A stretch of 64,000 nt of DNA from Streptomyces subrutilus (GTDB lineage: Bacteria; Actinomycetota; Actinomycetes; Streptomycetales; Streptomycetaceae): contig NZ_CP023701.1 in NCBI RefSeq assembly GCF_008704535.1, forward strand, positions 6,118,001-6,182,000, given 5' to 3'. Both the position numbers and the translations under genes were made by a program. Shown here piece after piece: positions 41,246 through 49,289 of the stretch. Below the pieces are notes generated by a model. The model was not told where the DNA came from, searched no databases, and saw only the letters and a program-made list of their open reading frames with translations. How positions within the stretch are numbered: the stretch's first letter is position 1; the number at the start of each line of letters is the position of its first letter.

Positions 41246-42379
41246 ATGTCCGTCGACCGGCCCGTTGCGCTCGACGAATACCCGATCCATCAGGCGCCGT
41301 TGTCGATGAAGCACCTGGTCAGCGGTGACCGCAATGCGTACGACCGCTGCATCTTCCACGTCTTCGACCACGCCGGGAGGTTCGTGCTCATCCTCGGCCT
41401 CGGGGTGTATCCCAACGCCGGGGTGATCGACGCCTACGCCACCCTGCGCATCGGTGACGAACTCCTCGCGGTGCGGGCCTCCGACGCGCTCACCGACGAC
41501 CGGATGAACCTCTCCGTCGGCCCCCTGTCCATCACCGTCGACGCCCCGCTCAGGCAGCTCACCCTGCGCTGCGCCGCCGATCCCGGGGATCCGGACGGGC
41601 TGTCGTACGACGTGACCTGGACGGCCGGGTTCCCCGCCGTCTGGGAGCCGCACCACGTCCAGCGGCGCGGTGACCGCCTCATGCTGGAGGGCCGCCGGTT
41701 CGTGCAGGCGGGCGGCGTCGGCGGCACCATCCGGGCCAAGGGGGAGGAGTTCAGGCTGGACCCGGGGGAGTGGACCGGCACCCGGGACCGGAGTTGGGGC
41801 GTGCGGCCGATCCCGGGGGAGGACGGTGCGCGGGCGGCCGAGGAGTACCGGCCCGAGGGTTTCCACTGGCTCTGGATACCCGTTCGTTTCGAGGACCGGT
41901 TCGTCGTGGTCGTCGCGCAGGAGGACGCCGACGGTCACCGCACCCTCAACGAGGCCGTGCAGGTCTTCCCCGAGGACAGCGGCCGCCGCGACGTCCAGCT
42001 CGGCTGGCCGCACACCGACATCCGCTACCGGTCCGGCAGCCGGCACCCGGTCAGCGCGGTCGTCCACCTCACGGACCCCGCCCGCAAGCCCCTCGAACTC
42101 GGCGTGGAGATCCTCAACTCCTCGCCGCTCGCCGTCGGCGCCGGCTACCCGCCCGCCACCGACTGGCAGCACGGCACCTGGCAGGGCCGCGGCTGGACCG
42201 ACCGCCGGGTCTACGACCTCTCGGACCCGGCCGCCCATCCCATGGCCGCGTACGGCGTCACCGACCACTCGGCCCGGTTCACCCTCGACGGCCGGGTGGG
42301 CCACGGGATCTTCGAGCACGGCAGCTTCGGCCGCCACGACCCGAGCGGCTTCGCCGACTACTCCTCCGTCGCCCCCTAG
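41246..42379 (+). CDS. Lipocalin-like conserved protein (DUF7064/7065-type)
   Basis: A 377-residue soluble protein, mostly beta strands, resembling the AttH/CrtC-like double-lipocalin fold, with the EFRLDPGEWTGTRDRSWGVRP block and a WLWIPVRFEDRFVVVVAQED strand pair that are typical of this group. Relatives in Mycobacterium and Rhodococcus sit near lipid or steroid catabolic genes. The role is unknown; binding of a hydrophobic ligand is the best inference. AGGAGG precedes the ATG at 41246. The phosphotransferase gene follows 128 bases later, and the two probably form one operon. Confidence 0.72.
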   Translation: MSVDRPVALDEYPIHQAPLSMKHLVSGDRNAYDRCIFHVFDHAGRFVLILGLGVYPNAGVIDAYATLRIGDELLAVRASDALTDDRMNLSVGPLSITVDAPLRQLTLRCAADPGDPDGLSYDVTWTAGFPAVWEPHHVQRRGDRLMLEGRRFVQAGGVGGTIRAKGEEFRLDPGEWTGTRDRSWGVRPIPGEDGARAAEEYRPEGFHWLWIPVRFEDRFVVVVAQEDADGHRTLNEAVQVFPEDSGRRDVQLGWPHTDIRYRSGSRHPVSAVVHLTDPARKPLELGVEILNSSPLAVGAGYPPATDWQHGTWQGRGWTDRRVYDLSDPAAHPMAAYGVTDHSARFTLDGRVGHGIFEHGSFGRHDPSGFADYSSVAP

Positions 42380-42507
42380 GCCGTGTCGTCGACGTCCTGT
42401 CCGGCCGGCGACACGACGTCGACGACGCTCCCCGGCGGGCGATAGCAGGAGGTCCACCCCGGTCAGCCGGTCCGGCCGGAACCGTCAGAGTCAGAGGAAG
42501 GGCACCC

Positions 42508-43599
42508 ATGGCCACCGCACCGCGCCCGCGCACCTCCACCCGAGAGCCCGAGGAGCTGGGCAGGCGCCTGGCCGGCTGGCTGGACGCCCGGCTGCCCGGC
42601 GCGCGGGTCACCGGCGTCCGCGTCCCCGGCTCGAACGGCATGTCCAGCGAGACGCTGCTCTTCGACATCGAGCACCCGGACACCCCCCTCCGCGCCTGCG
42701 CGCTGCGGCTCGCCGCCGACCCGGCCGCCTACACCGTCTTCCCCACCTACGACATGGCGCGCCAGCACCGCGTGATGAGCCTGGTCGCCCGCCGCACCGA
42801 CCTGCCCGTCCCCCGGGTGCAGTGGCTGGAGGAGGATCCGGAGCCGCTCGGGGCGCCGTTCTTCGTGATGGCCCGGGCAGAGGGCCGGGTCCCGCCCGAC
42901 GTGATGCCCTACACCTACGAGGGCAACTGGCTGCACGCCGCCACCGACGCCGAGCGCGCCGGGCTCCAGGAGGCGAGCGTCGCCCTGGTGGCGCGGCTCC
43001 ACGACCAGGTCCCGGCGGGGGAGGCGGAGTTCCTGCTGCCGCCGGGGGAGGGCACGCCGCTGCGCCGTCACGTCGACGCCCAACGCGCCTACTACGCGTG
43101 GGTGGTGGAGGGGCTGGCGCCCTCGCCGCTGATCGAGCGGGCGTTCGCGCGGCTGGAGGAGCTGTGGCCGGCCGACGAGGGGGCGGCCGTCCTCAACTGG
43201 GGGGACGCCCGCATCGGCAACGTCGTCTACGACGGGTTCACGCCGGTGGCCGTGCTGGACTGGGAGATGGCGGCGTACGCCCCGCGCGAGGTGGACCTCG
43301 GCTGGACCGTCTACCTCCACCGCTTCTTCCAGGACCTCACGGTCGGCTTCGGCCAGGCCGGCCTGCCGGACTTCCTGCGCCGTGCGGACATCGAGCGGCA
43401 GTACGCCGCGCTCACCGGCCACACCCCGCGGGACATGGAGTTCCACACCCTCTACGCGGCGCTGCGGCACGGCATCGTGATGCTGCGCATCGCCTACCGG
43501 CAGGCGCACTTCGGCGAGGTCGAGGTCCCCGCGGACCCGGACGGCCTGATCCTGCACCACGCCAGCCTGGAGGCCATGGTGCAGGGCGCGTACTGGTAG
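42508..43599 (+). CDS. Aminoglycoside-phosphotransferase-fold protein (FadE36-like kinase)
   Basis: A 363-residue APH/choline-kinase-fold protein. The catalytic loop reads NWGDARIGNVVYDG, where Asn replaces the usual His of HGDxxxxN, and the metal-binding VLDWEMAAYAPREVDLGW follows. The family includes acyl-CoA dehydrogenase-linked phosphotransferases of actinobacterial lipid catabolism (FadE36-type), thought to phosphorylate hydroxyacyl substrates. It is not expected to confer drug resistance. ATG 42508 has AGAGGAAGG upstream. The downstream VNTR at 43609 follows its stop. Confidence 0.87.
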   Translation: MATAPRPRTSTREPEELGRRLAGWLDARLPGARVTGVRVPGSNGMSSETLLFDIEHPDTPLRACALRLAADPAAYTVFPTYDMARQHRVMSLVARRTDLPVPRVQWLEEDPEPLGAPFFVMARAEGRVPPDVMPYTYEGNWLHAATDAERAGLQEASVALVARLHDQVPAGEAEFLLPPGEGTPLRRHVDAQRAYYAWVVEGLAPSPLIERAFARLEELWPADEGAAVLNWGDARIGNVVYDGFTPVAVLDWEMAAYAPREVDLGWTVYLHRFFQDLTVGFGQAGLPDFLRRADIERQYAALTGHTPRDMEFHTLYAALRHGIVMLRIAYRQAHFGEVEVPADPDGLILHHASLEAMVQGAYW

Positions 43600-43608
43600 G
43601 GGTCCCGC

Positions 43609-43656
43609 AGTCGGCCAGTCGGCCAGTCGGCCAGTCGGCCAGTCGGCCAGTCGGTC
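43609..43656. repeat. Six copies of the 8-bp repeat AGTCGGCC
   Basis: Five exact AGTCGGCC units and a sixth with one change fill the gap between two converging genes; the last copy touches the stop codon of the minus-strand gene. This is a microsatellite-like tract likely to vary in copy number between strains. No hairpin is evident. Confidence 0.9.
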
Positions 43657-44110
43657 AGGCGGCCTGCGCGTGCTGCTGGCGGGTCTGCGGCACCGCGGGG
43701 CGCACGAACCGGACCGGACGCGAGCCCGGGCCGCCGACGTGCGAGAACGGCTGGGTCCGCCAGTCCAGTCCCTGGGGCAGCGTCAGCAGGACGACCGCCT
43801 CCAGCTCCTGCGGCTCCCCGGGCTGCGCGGCGCCGACGGTGGGCAGCGCGTCGGAGGCCGGCCGCCCGGTGCCCGCGCACACCGTGAGCCCAAAGGGGTT
43901 CCACGGGGTCAGGCAGAGGGCGTGCTGCGGCAGGTACTCCTCGTCGGCGACGAGGGCGATCGCCTGGCTGCAGTCGGGGCAGATCGCGTGGTGGATGTCG
44001 AAGCCCTCGTCTTCGAGGTTCTCGGCCCACTCGGGGTACCCGGGGTCCCCGGATTCGAGCGGTTCCAGGGGCTCCGGTTCGGTGCGACCGGTGCGCTTGG
44101 TGTTCTGCAT
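43655..44110 (-). CDS. Hypothetical protein with a CxxC pair
   Basis: A 151-residue soluble protein. The acidic N-terminus (EPEPLEPLESGDPGYPEWAEN) precedes an ICPDCSQAIALVADEEYLPQHALC region, where CPDC and a later Cys could bind zinc or form a disulfide, and a C-terminal strand-rich part with DWRTQPFSHVGGPGSRPVRF. I recognise it only as a conserved Streptomyces hypothetical protein. ATG 44110 has GGGGGAGT upstream. It is divergent from the second Lrp/AsnC gene. Confidence 0.65.
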   Translation of the reverse strand: MQNTKRTGRTEPEPLEPLESGDPGYPEWAENLEDEGFDIHHAICPDCSQAIALVADEEYLPQHALCLTPWNPFGLTVCAGTGRPASDALPTVGAAQPGEPQELEAVVLLTLPQGLDWRTQPFSHVGGPGSRPVRFVRPAVPQTRQQHAQAA

Positions 44111-44319
44111 GGATGTACTCCCCCTTGGGTGGGCCGGGCGGGCGAGGTTCTTCGGCCACGGCCACAGCAAGCACTTCCCGTCGCGCGGCACGAGTAACCG
44201 CAACGGGCCGCCGTACGCCTCCGTAGCGTTGTGGCCTTCGTCACATGCCCGGCGCAGATGCCTCCAGTGGGCGGACAGCACTGTGCCTGGAGCGCCCTTG
44301 GGCCTTAGGTTGAGCGGCT

Positions 44320-44769
44320 ATGAGCGCAATGGAGGAGCTGGACCGCCAGATCGTGGATCTGCTCGTGCGGGACGGGCGGATGAGCTACACGGACCTGGGC
44401 AAGGCCACCGGACTGTCCACGTCGGCGGTCCACCAGCGGGTACGCCGACTGGAGCAGCGCGGGGTGATCCGGGGCTACGCCGCCGTGGTCGACCCCGAGG
44501 CCGTCGGCCTGCCCCTGACGGCCTTCATCTCGGTCAAGCCGTTCGACCCCAGCGCTCCGGACGACATCGCGGACCGGCTGGCCGGCGTCCCGGAGATCGA
44601 GGCGTGCCACAGCGTCGCCGGTGACGAGAACTACATCCTCAAGGTCCGCGTGGCGACCCCGCTGGAGCTGGAGGACCTCCTGGGCCGGCTGCGCGCCCTC
44701 GCGCACGTCTCGACGCGTACCACGGTCGTCCTGTCCACCCCCTACGAGGCCCGCCCGCCCCGCGTCTGA
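44320..44769 (+). CDS. Second Lrp/AsnC-family regulator
   Basis: A 149-residue regulator with winged helix (residues 4-50, LSTSAVHQRVRRLEQRGVI) and RAM domain (about 68-140, IEACHSVAGDENYILKVR). A TAGGTT -10 box (44306-44311) ends 8 bases before ATG 44320, so the transcript is probably leaderless. The alternative ATG 44329 has no better signal. A hairpin terminator follows at 44793, so it may be transcribed alone, although the amidohydrolase begins 92 bases later. The target is unknown. Confidence 0.88.
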   Translation: MSAMEELDRQIVDLLVRDGRMSYTDLGKATGLSTSAVHQRVRRLEQRGVIRGYAAVVDPEAVGLPLTAFISVKPFDPSAPDDIADRLAGVPEIEACHSVAGDENYILKVRVATPLELEDLLGRLRALAHVSTRTTVVLSTPYEARPPRV

Positions 44770-44792
44770 CCCCCCGCCCCGCAGCCGCCTCC

Positions 44793-44817
44793 GGCCCCGC
44801 GGGCGCGCCGCGGGGCC
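44793..44817 (+). terminator. Terminator after the second Lrp/AsnC gene
   Basis: GGCCCCGCGG and CCGCGGGGCC are perfect 10-bp arms around GCGCG, 24 bases after the stop. Confidence 0.7.
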
Positions 44818-44861
44818 ACCCCGGTCAAGGGCGGCCCGGCGGACCGGCGAGACTGGTCGGC

Positions 44862-46490
44862 ATGACTGACCGCACCGCCACCTCCGCCGACGCCGCCGGA
44901 GCACCGACCCGTACCGTCCTGCTGCGCGGCGGCGAGGTCCACAGCCCCGCCGACCCGTTCGCCACCGCCATGGTGGTCGAGCGCGGCCACGTCGCCTGGG
45001 TCGGCTCGGAGGGCGCGGCCGACGCCTTCGCGCAGGGCGTGGACGAGGTCGTCGACCTCCGCGGGGCGCTCGTCACGCCCGCCTTCACCGACGCCCACGT
45101 CCACGCCACCTCCGCCGGCCTGGCCCTCACCGGCCTGGACCTGGGCGCGGCCGCGTCGCTGCCGGCCGCGCTGGAGCTCGTACGGGCGTACGCCGCGAGC
45201 CGCCCGGCCGACCGGGTGCTCCTCGGGCACGGCTGGGACGCCGCCCGCTGGCCCGAGCGGCGGGCGCCCCGCCGCGCGGAGCTCGACGAGGCCGCCGGCG
45301 GCCGTCCGCTCTACCTCAGCCGCGTCGACGTGCACTCGGCCGTGGTCACCACCGCCCTCCTCGACATGGTTCCGGCGGTCACGGTCCGCGGCGACGAGCC
45401 GCTGACCCGCGACGACCACCACGCCGTCCGCGCGGCCGCGCTGGGGGCCGTCACCCCGGCCCGGCGGGCCGAGGCGCAGCGGGCCGCGCTGGACCGGGCG
45501 GCCTCGCTCGGCATCGGCTCCGTGCACGAGTGCGGCGGGCCCGACATCTCCTCCGCCGAGGACTTCGCGGAGCTGCTGGCGCTGGCCGCCGGGCGGCCCG
45601 GGCCGCGCGTCTTCGGGTACTGGGCCGACCGGGACCTCGACCGGGCGCGGGAGCTCGGGGCGGTCGGCGCCGCCGGTGACCTCTTCGTCGACGGGGCCCT
45701 GGGCTCGCACACCGCCTGCCTGCACGCCCCGTACGCCGACGCCGCCCACACGGGCACCGGCTACCTGGACGCGGGCGCGGTCGCCGAGCACGTGGCCGCC
45801 TGCACCGAGGCGGGCCTCCAGGCCGGTTTCCACGCCATCGGGGACGCCGCCCTGACCGCGGTGGTCGAGGGGGTGCGCGCGGCGGCCGGGAAGGTCGGGG
45901 CGGCCCGGGTCCGGGCGGCCCGGCACCGCGTCGAGCACGCCGAGATGATGACCCCGGCCACGATCGCCGCGTTCGCGGAGTTCGGCCTGACGGCCTCCGT
46001 GCAGCCGGCCTTCGACGCGGCCTGGGGCGGCGAGGACGGCATGTACGCGGACCGGCTGGGGGCCGAGCGGGCCCGCACCCTGAACCCGTACGCGGCCCTG
46101 CTCAGGGCCGGTGTCCCGCTGGCCTTCGGGTCGGACGCCCCGGTGACCCCGCTCGACCCGTGGGGCACGGTCCGCGCGGCGGCCTTCCACCGCACCCCCG
46201 AGCACCGGATCTCCGTCCGGGCGGCCTTCACGGCCCACACCCGGGGGGGCTGGCGGGCGCTGGGCCGCGACGACGCGGGCGTCCTGGTCCCGGGCGCCCC
46301 GGCCGACTACGCGGTGTGGGAGACGGCCGAGCTGATCGTGCAGGCGCCCGACGACCGGGTCGCCCGCTGGTCCACCGATCCCCGCTCCGGCACCCCCGGG
46401 CTGCCCGACCTGAGCCCCGGCGCCGAGCTGCCGCGGTGCCTCGCGACGGTCGTCGGCGGGCGGGAGGTATTCGTACGCCCACAGGGGTGA
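44862..46490 (+). CDS. Amidohydrolase (YtcJ-like, metal-dependent)
   Basis: A 542-residue amidohydrolase-superfamily enzyme of the YtcJ/Amidohydro_3 type. The first metal pair is in VTPAFTDAHVHATSAGL (HxH), further ligands lie in VECGGPD-like and HRVEHAEMMTP segments, and the closing Asp is in PLAFGSDAPVTPLDPW. It would hydrolyse an N-acyl or cyclic amide bond; the substrate is unknown. ATG 44862 has no strong ribosome site and GAGACT upstream suggests a short leader. A terminator follows at 46522. Confidence 0.88.
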   Translation: MTDRTATSADAAGAPTRTVLLRGGEVHSPADPFATAMVVERGHVAWVGSEGAADAFAQGVDEVVDLRGALVTPAFTDAHVHATSAGLALTGLDLGAAASLPAALELVRAYAASRPADRVLLGHGWDAARWPERRAPRRAELDEAAGGRPLYLSRVDVHSAVVTTALLDMVPAVTVRGDEPLTRDDHHAVRAAALGAVTPARRAEAQRAALDRAASLGIGSVHECGGPDISSAEDFAELLALAAGRPGPRVFGYWADRDLDRARELGAVGAAGDLFVDGALGSHTACLHAPYADAAHTGTGYLDAGAVAEHVAACTEAGLQAGFHAIGDAALTAVVEGVRAAAGKVGAARVRAARHRVEHAEMMTPATIAAFAEFGLTASVQPAFDAAWGGEDGMYADRLGAERARTLNPYAALLRAGVPLAFGSDAPVTPLDPWGTVRAAAFHRTPEHRISVRAAFTAHTRGGWRALGRDDAGVLVPGAPADYAVWETAELIVQAPDDRVARWSTDPRSGTPGLPDLSPGAELPRCLATVVGGREVFVRPQG

Positions 46491-46521
46491 TCCGGTCCGC
46501 CTCGGTTCGGTACGGGCGGCC

Positions 46522-46547
46522 GGACCCGGATAGGTTCGGCCGGGTCC
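46522..46547 (+). terminator. Terminator of the amidohydrolase gene
   Basis: GGACCCGG (46522-46529) and CCGGGTCC (46540-46547) are perfect 8-bp arms with a 10-base loop, 31 bases after the stop. The remaining space to ppm1 (46548-46794) holds no gene; TAAAGT at 46737-46742 is a possible -10 for ppm1. Confidence 0.65.
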
Positions 46548-46794
46548 ACCACCGGACGTCCGCGCCGGACGAATCCGTCTGCGCAGCGCGCCCGCGCCTC
46601 GGGGGCGACGGAAGGTTTCACCGCGCGGCGGGTGGCCCCGGCCGGGGCCCGGCGGTCCAGTAGACAACGGTCACGGCGGCCCGCAGCCAGCGGGAGTCCG
46701 ACCGGCCCGAAGGACCACGGGCCCCGGCCTCTGTTCTAAAGTCATCCTCTGCGAGACGACGTACAGGACGTGCAAGAGCACAAAAGGGGACTCA

Positions 46795-47757
46795 GTGAGT
46801 GACGGCGGACAGCGGACCTACGGACCGCTCGGTACGGCCCTGGTGATCATTCCGACCTACAACGAGGCGGAGAACATCGGGCTGATCGTCGGTCGCGTCC
46901 GCGCGGCGGTCCCCGAGGCCCACGTCCTCGTCGCGGACGACAACAGCCCCGACGGCACCGGCAAGCTCGCCGACGAGCTGGCGGCGGGCGACGAGCAGGT
47001 GCACGTCCTGCACCGCAAGGGCAAGGAGGGGCTCGGCGCGGCCTACCTGGCGGGCTTCGTCTGGGCCTTGGAGCAGGGCTACGGCGTGATCGTCGAGATG
47101 GACGCCGACGGCTCCCACCAGCCGGAGGAGCTGCCGCGCCTGCTGACCGCGCTGTCCGGGGCCGACCTGGTGCTGGGCTCCCGCTGGGTGCCGGGCGGGC
47201 GGGTCGTGAACTGGCCCAAGAGCCGCGAGATCCTCTCGCGCGGCGGTTCGACCTACTCCCGGTTGATGCTGAACGTGCCGATCCGCGACGTGACGGGCGG
47301 CTACCGGGCGTTCCGCCGCGAGACGCTGGAGGGCCTGGGCCTGGAGGAGGTGGCCTCCGCGGGCTACTGCTTCCAGGTCGACCTGGCCCGCCGGGCGGTG
47401 CAGAAGGGCTTCCGCGTGGTGGAGGTCCCCATCACGTTCGTCGAGCGCGAGTTCGGCGACAGCAAGATGAGCAAGGACATCGTGGTGGAGGCCCTGTGGC
47501 GGGTCACCCAGTGGGGCCTGAAGGCGCAGGCCGCGAAGCTCCTCCCGGGCCGTCCCGCCGCCGAGCCGGCCGCGGTGCCCGAGAGCGCGGTGCCCGAGAG
47601 CGCGGTGCCCGAGACCGCGAAGCCCGAGACCGCGAAGCCCGAGACCGCGAAGCCCGAGGCCGAGGTGTCCGGGGCCGAGGGTGCGCACGACGCCGACGCC
47701 GAGGCCGCCGGCGCGTCCGCCGAGGGGTCCTCCGGCCGCCGCCCCGACGGGGCGTGA
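46795..47757 (+). CDS. ppm1: Polyprenol monophosphomannose synthase
   Basis: A 320-residue GT2 enzyme. The GT-A domain (about 13-240) opens VIIPTYNEAENIGLIVGRV and has the acidic VADDNSPDGTG and MDADGSHQPEELP (DxD) motifs. It transfers mannose from GDP-mannose to polyprenyl phosphate on the inner membrane face, providing the donor for protein O-mannosylation. A disordered tail follows with pentapeptide repeats (PESAV, PETAK) totalling about seven units. No Lnt-type acyltransferase domain is fused, as in other Streptomyces. GTG 46795 follows AAAGGGGA. It lies next to fxsA and rbpA, as I recall from S. coelicolor. Confidence 0.92.
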   Translation: MSDGGQRTYGPLGTALVIIPTYNEAENIGLIVGRVRAAVPEAHVLVADDNSPDGTGKLADELAAGDEQVHVLHRKGKEGLGAAYLAGFVWALEQGYGVIVEMDADGSHQPEELPRLLTALSGADLVLGSRWVPGGRVVNWPKSREILSRGGSTYSRLMLNVPIRDVTGGYRAFRRETLEGLGLEEVASAGYCFQVDLARRAVQKGFRVVEVPITFVEREFGDSKMSKDIVVEALWRVTQWGLKAQAAKLLPGRPAAEPAAVPESAVPESAVPETAKPETAKPETAKPEAEVSGAEGAHDADAEAAGASAEGSSGRRPDGA

Positions 47758-47858
47758 CCGGGCCCGGTCACGGTCGGGCGGGGTCGGGCGTCCCCTAGGG
47801 GATGTCCGCTACCTCCGGCTGAGGCCGCTTTTACGCCGGGCCAGGCACACTGGACGGT

Positions 47859-48431
47859 ATGACGACCGGCGTTCCCACTTCGACGGCCCCCCGGCGGCGC
47901 TCGCCCGCCCGTACCTTCCTCCCGCTGGCGGTCGCCGCCTGGCTGGTCCTGGAGATCTGGCTGCTCGGCCTGGTCGCGGGCGCGGCCGGCGGCCTGGCCG
48001 TCGCCGCGCTGATCGCGGGCGGGATGGTCCTGGGCGCGGTGGTCATCAAGCGCGCCGGACGGCGGGCCTTCAAGAACCTCACGGACACCTTCCAGCAGGC
48101 GCAGCAGGGCGCCCGTCCCGCACCGCAGCAGCCCGGGCAGGGCAACGGCCTCACCATGCTGGCCGGCCTGTTCCTGATGATGCCGGGCCTGATCTCCGAC
48201 GCGGCGGGCCTGGTCCTGCTGCTGCCGCCGGTACGGGCGTGGATCGGCCGGCGCGCGGCCGCCTCGCTGGAGCGCAAGATGGCCGCCGCGTCCGCCGGCA
48301 CCTTCGGCGACGCCTTCCAGCAGGCCCGCATCCACCGCCCCGACGGCAAGGTCGTCCAGGGCGAGGTCGTGCGCGAGGACCGGCCGCAGCCGGGCCCGGA
48401 CACCGCCTACCGCCCGCCGCTGGCCCCGTAG
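47859..48431 (+). CDS. fxsA: FxsA-family membrane protein
   Basis: A 190-residue membrane protein of the FxsA/YtzA family: hydrophobic segments at about 18-38 and 40-62, a loop with KRAGRRAFKNLTDTFQQAQQG, then a third hydrophobic hairpin (GLTMLAGLFLMMPGLISDAAGLVLLLPPVR) that carries the family's GLxLxxPGxxTDxxG-like motif. FxsA in E. coli affects phage exclusion; here the role is unknown. ATG 47859 lies so close to a CACACT -10-like box that the mRNA may be leaderless. A strong hairpin follows at 48539. Confidence 0.88.
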   Translation: MTTGVPTSTAPRRRSPARTFLPLAVAAWLVLEIWLLGLVAGAAGGLAVAALIAGGMVLGAVVIKRAGRRAFKNLTDTFQQAQQGARPAPQQPGQGNGLTMLAGLFLMMPGLISDAAGLVLLLPPVRAWIGRRAAASLERKMAAASAGTFGDAFQQARIHRPDGKVVQGEVVREDRPQPGPDTAYRPPLAP

Positions 48432-48538
48432 GACGGACCCCTCCTCCCGGCCCCGCGGCCCGGAGCGGCGTGGGAAGCGGAGGGGGCAGCCGAAGGAGCA
48501 CCCGGCCCAGGGCGGCGATGAGTCGAGGGCAGCGCACA

Positions 48539-48579
48539 GCCGAGGGGCCCCGCCACACTGTGTGGCGGGGCCCCTCGGC
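48539..48579. terminator. Bidirectional terminator between fxsA and rbpA
   Basis: Perfect 20-bp arms (48539-48558 and 48560-48579) surround a single T. The hairpin lies between convergent fxsA and rbpA and can end both transcripts. Confidence 0.9.
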
Positions 48580-48600
48580 CAGTGGTGTTCAGTCCGGCTG

Positions 48601-48975
48601 TCAGGCGGACTTGCGGCTGTCCCGCGGATGCACGGCAATGTTCATGGCGCCGGAACGGAGGACCGCCAGCCTTTCGGCCAGCACTTCCTCCAACTCCTCG
48701 CGGGTGCGTCGCTCCATGAGCATGTCCCAGTGCGTTCGCGCAGGCTTGCCCTTCTTCTCTTCGGGCCCGTCCCCGTCCACCAGGAGTGCCATGGCGCCGC
48801 ACGCCTTGCACTCCCACTCCGGCGGAATTTCTGCCTCAACCGAGAACGGCATCTCAAACCGATGTCCGTTCTGGCATGCGTACTCCACCGCCTGGCGCGG
48901 GGCCAGATCGATGCCGCGGTCCGTCTCGTAGCTGGTAACCACGAGGCGCGTACCGCGGAGAGCTCGCTCACTCAT
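48601..48975 (-). CDS. rbpA: RNA polymerase-binding protein RbpA
   Basis: A 124-residue protein of normal RbpA length. The zinc-binding-type residues are Cys34, His38, Cys56 and Cys59 (YACQNGHRF and WECKACGA), followed by the basic linker and the C-terminal sigma-interaction domain (THWDMLMERRTREELEEVLAERL). RbpA binds the principal sigma factor and the polymerase beta subunit, stabilises open complexes and affects rifampicin response. ATG 48975 follows GGGAGG. The GGGAAT-N18-GTT promoter at 49064-49038 places it in the SigR thiol-stress regulon, as known in S. coelicolor. Confidence 0.96.
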   Translation of the reverse strand: MSERALRGTRLVVTSYETDRGIDLAPRQAVEYACQNGHRFEMPFSVEAEIPPEWECKACGAMALLVDGDGPEEKKGKPARTHWDMLMERRTREELEEVLAERLAVLRSGAMNIAVHPRDSRKSA

Positions 48976-49037
48976 GAATCGTGCCTCCCGGGCTTTGTCG
49001 CCCACAGGACAGGTGTCGCTGTCGTCGTCATCCGGTC

Positions 49038-49064
49038 AACGTCCGGTCGGCGGATTAGATTCCC
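49038..49064 (-). promoter_or_regulatory. SigR-type promoter of rbpA
   Basis: On the minus strand GGGAAT (49064-49059) is separated by exactly 18 bases from GTT (49040-49038), the SigR consensus. It lies about 60 bases before the rbpA start. Confidence 0.85.
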
Positions 49065-49205
49065 GCTCCGGGTCATGCGTCGCCCGTCGTGCCGCCCCTT
49101 GTTGTACCCACCAGTGCCCGTTTTGTCACATCTGGCAGCAGATGTCACCCAACGTCCACACTTTTCAAGCGCGCAGTAACGGTCCGCCTGGCAGGCCAAA
49201 GGCGT

Positions 49206-49234
49206 ACACTACCGGCCCGTTGCTTCAACGTCTA
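49206..49234 (-). promoter_or_regulatory. Second, vegetative-type promoter candidate for rbpA
   Basis: On the minus strand TAGACG (49234-49229) and TAGTGT (49211-49206) are 17 bases apart, compatible with the principal sigma factor. rbpA is known to have both SigR-dependent and independent transcripts in S. coelicolor. A direct repeat AATTCGTTCG lies just upstream (49234-49255). No gene lies in 48976-49289. Confidence 0.5.
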
Positions 49235-49289
49235 AATTCGTTCGGAATTCGTTCGTGGATGCGGGCCGGAAGTGCTCGGTGTGTCGCCT

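Noticed and set aside
42508..43599. Aminoglycoside resistance gene
   Set aside because: The fold is shared, but the lipid-type neighbours and altered NWGD loop argue against drug phosphorylation.
43609..43656. CRISPR-like array
   Set aside because: The units are only 8 bases with no spacers, so this is a simple tandem repeat.
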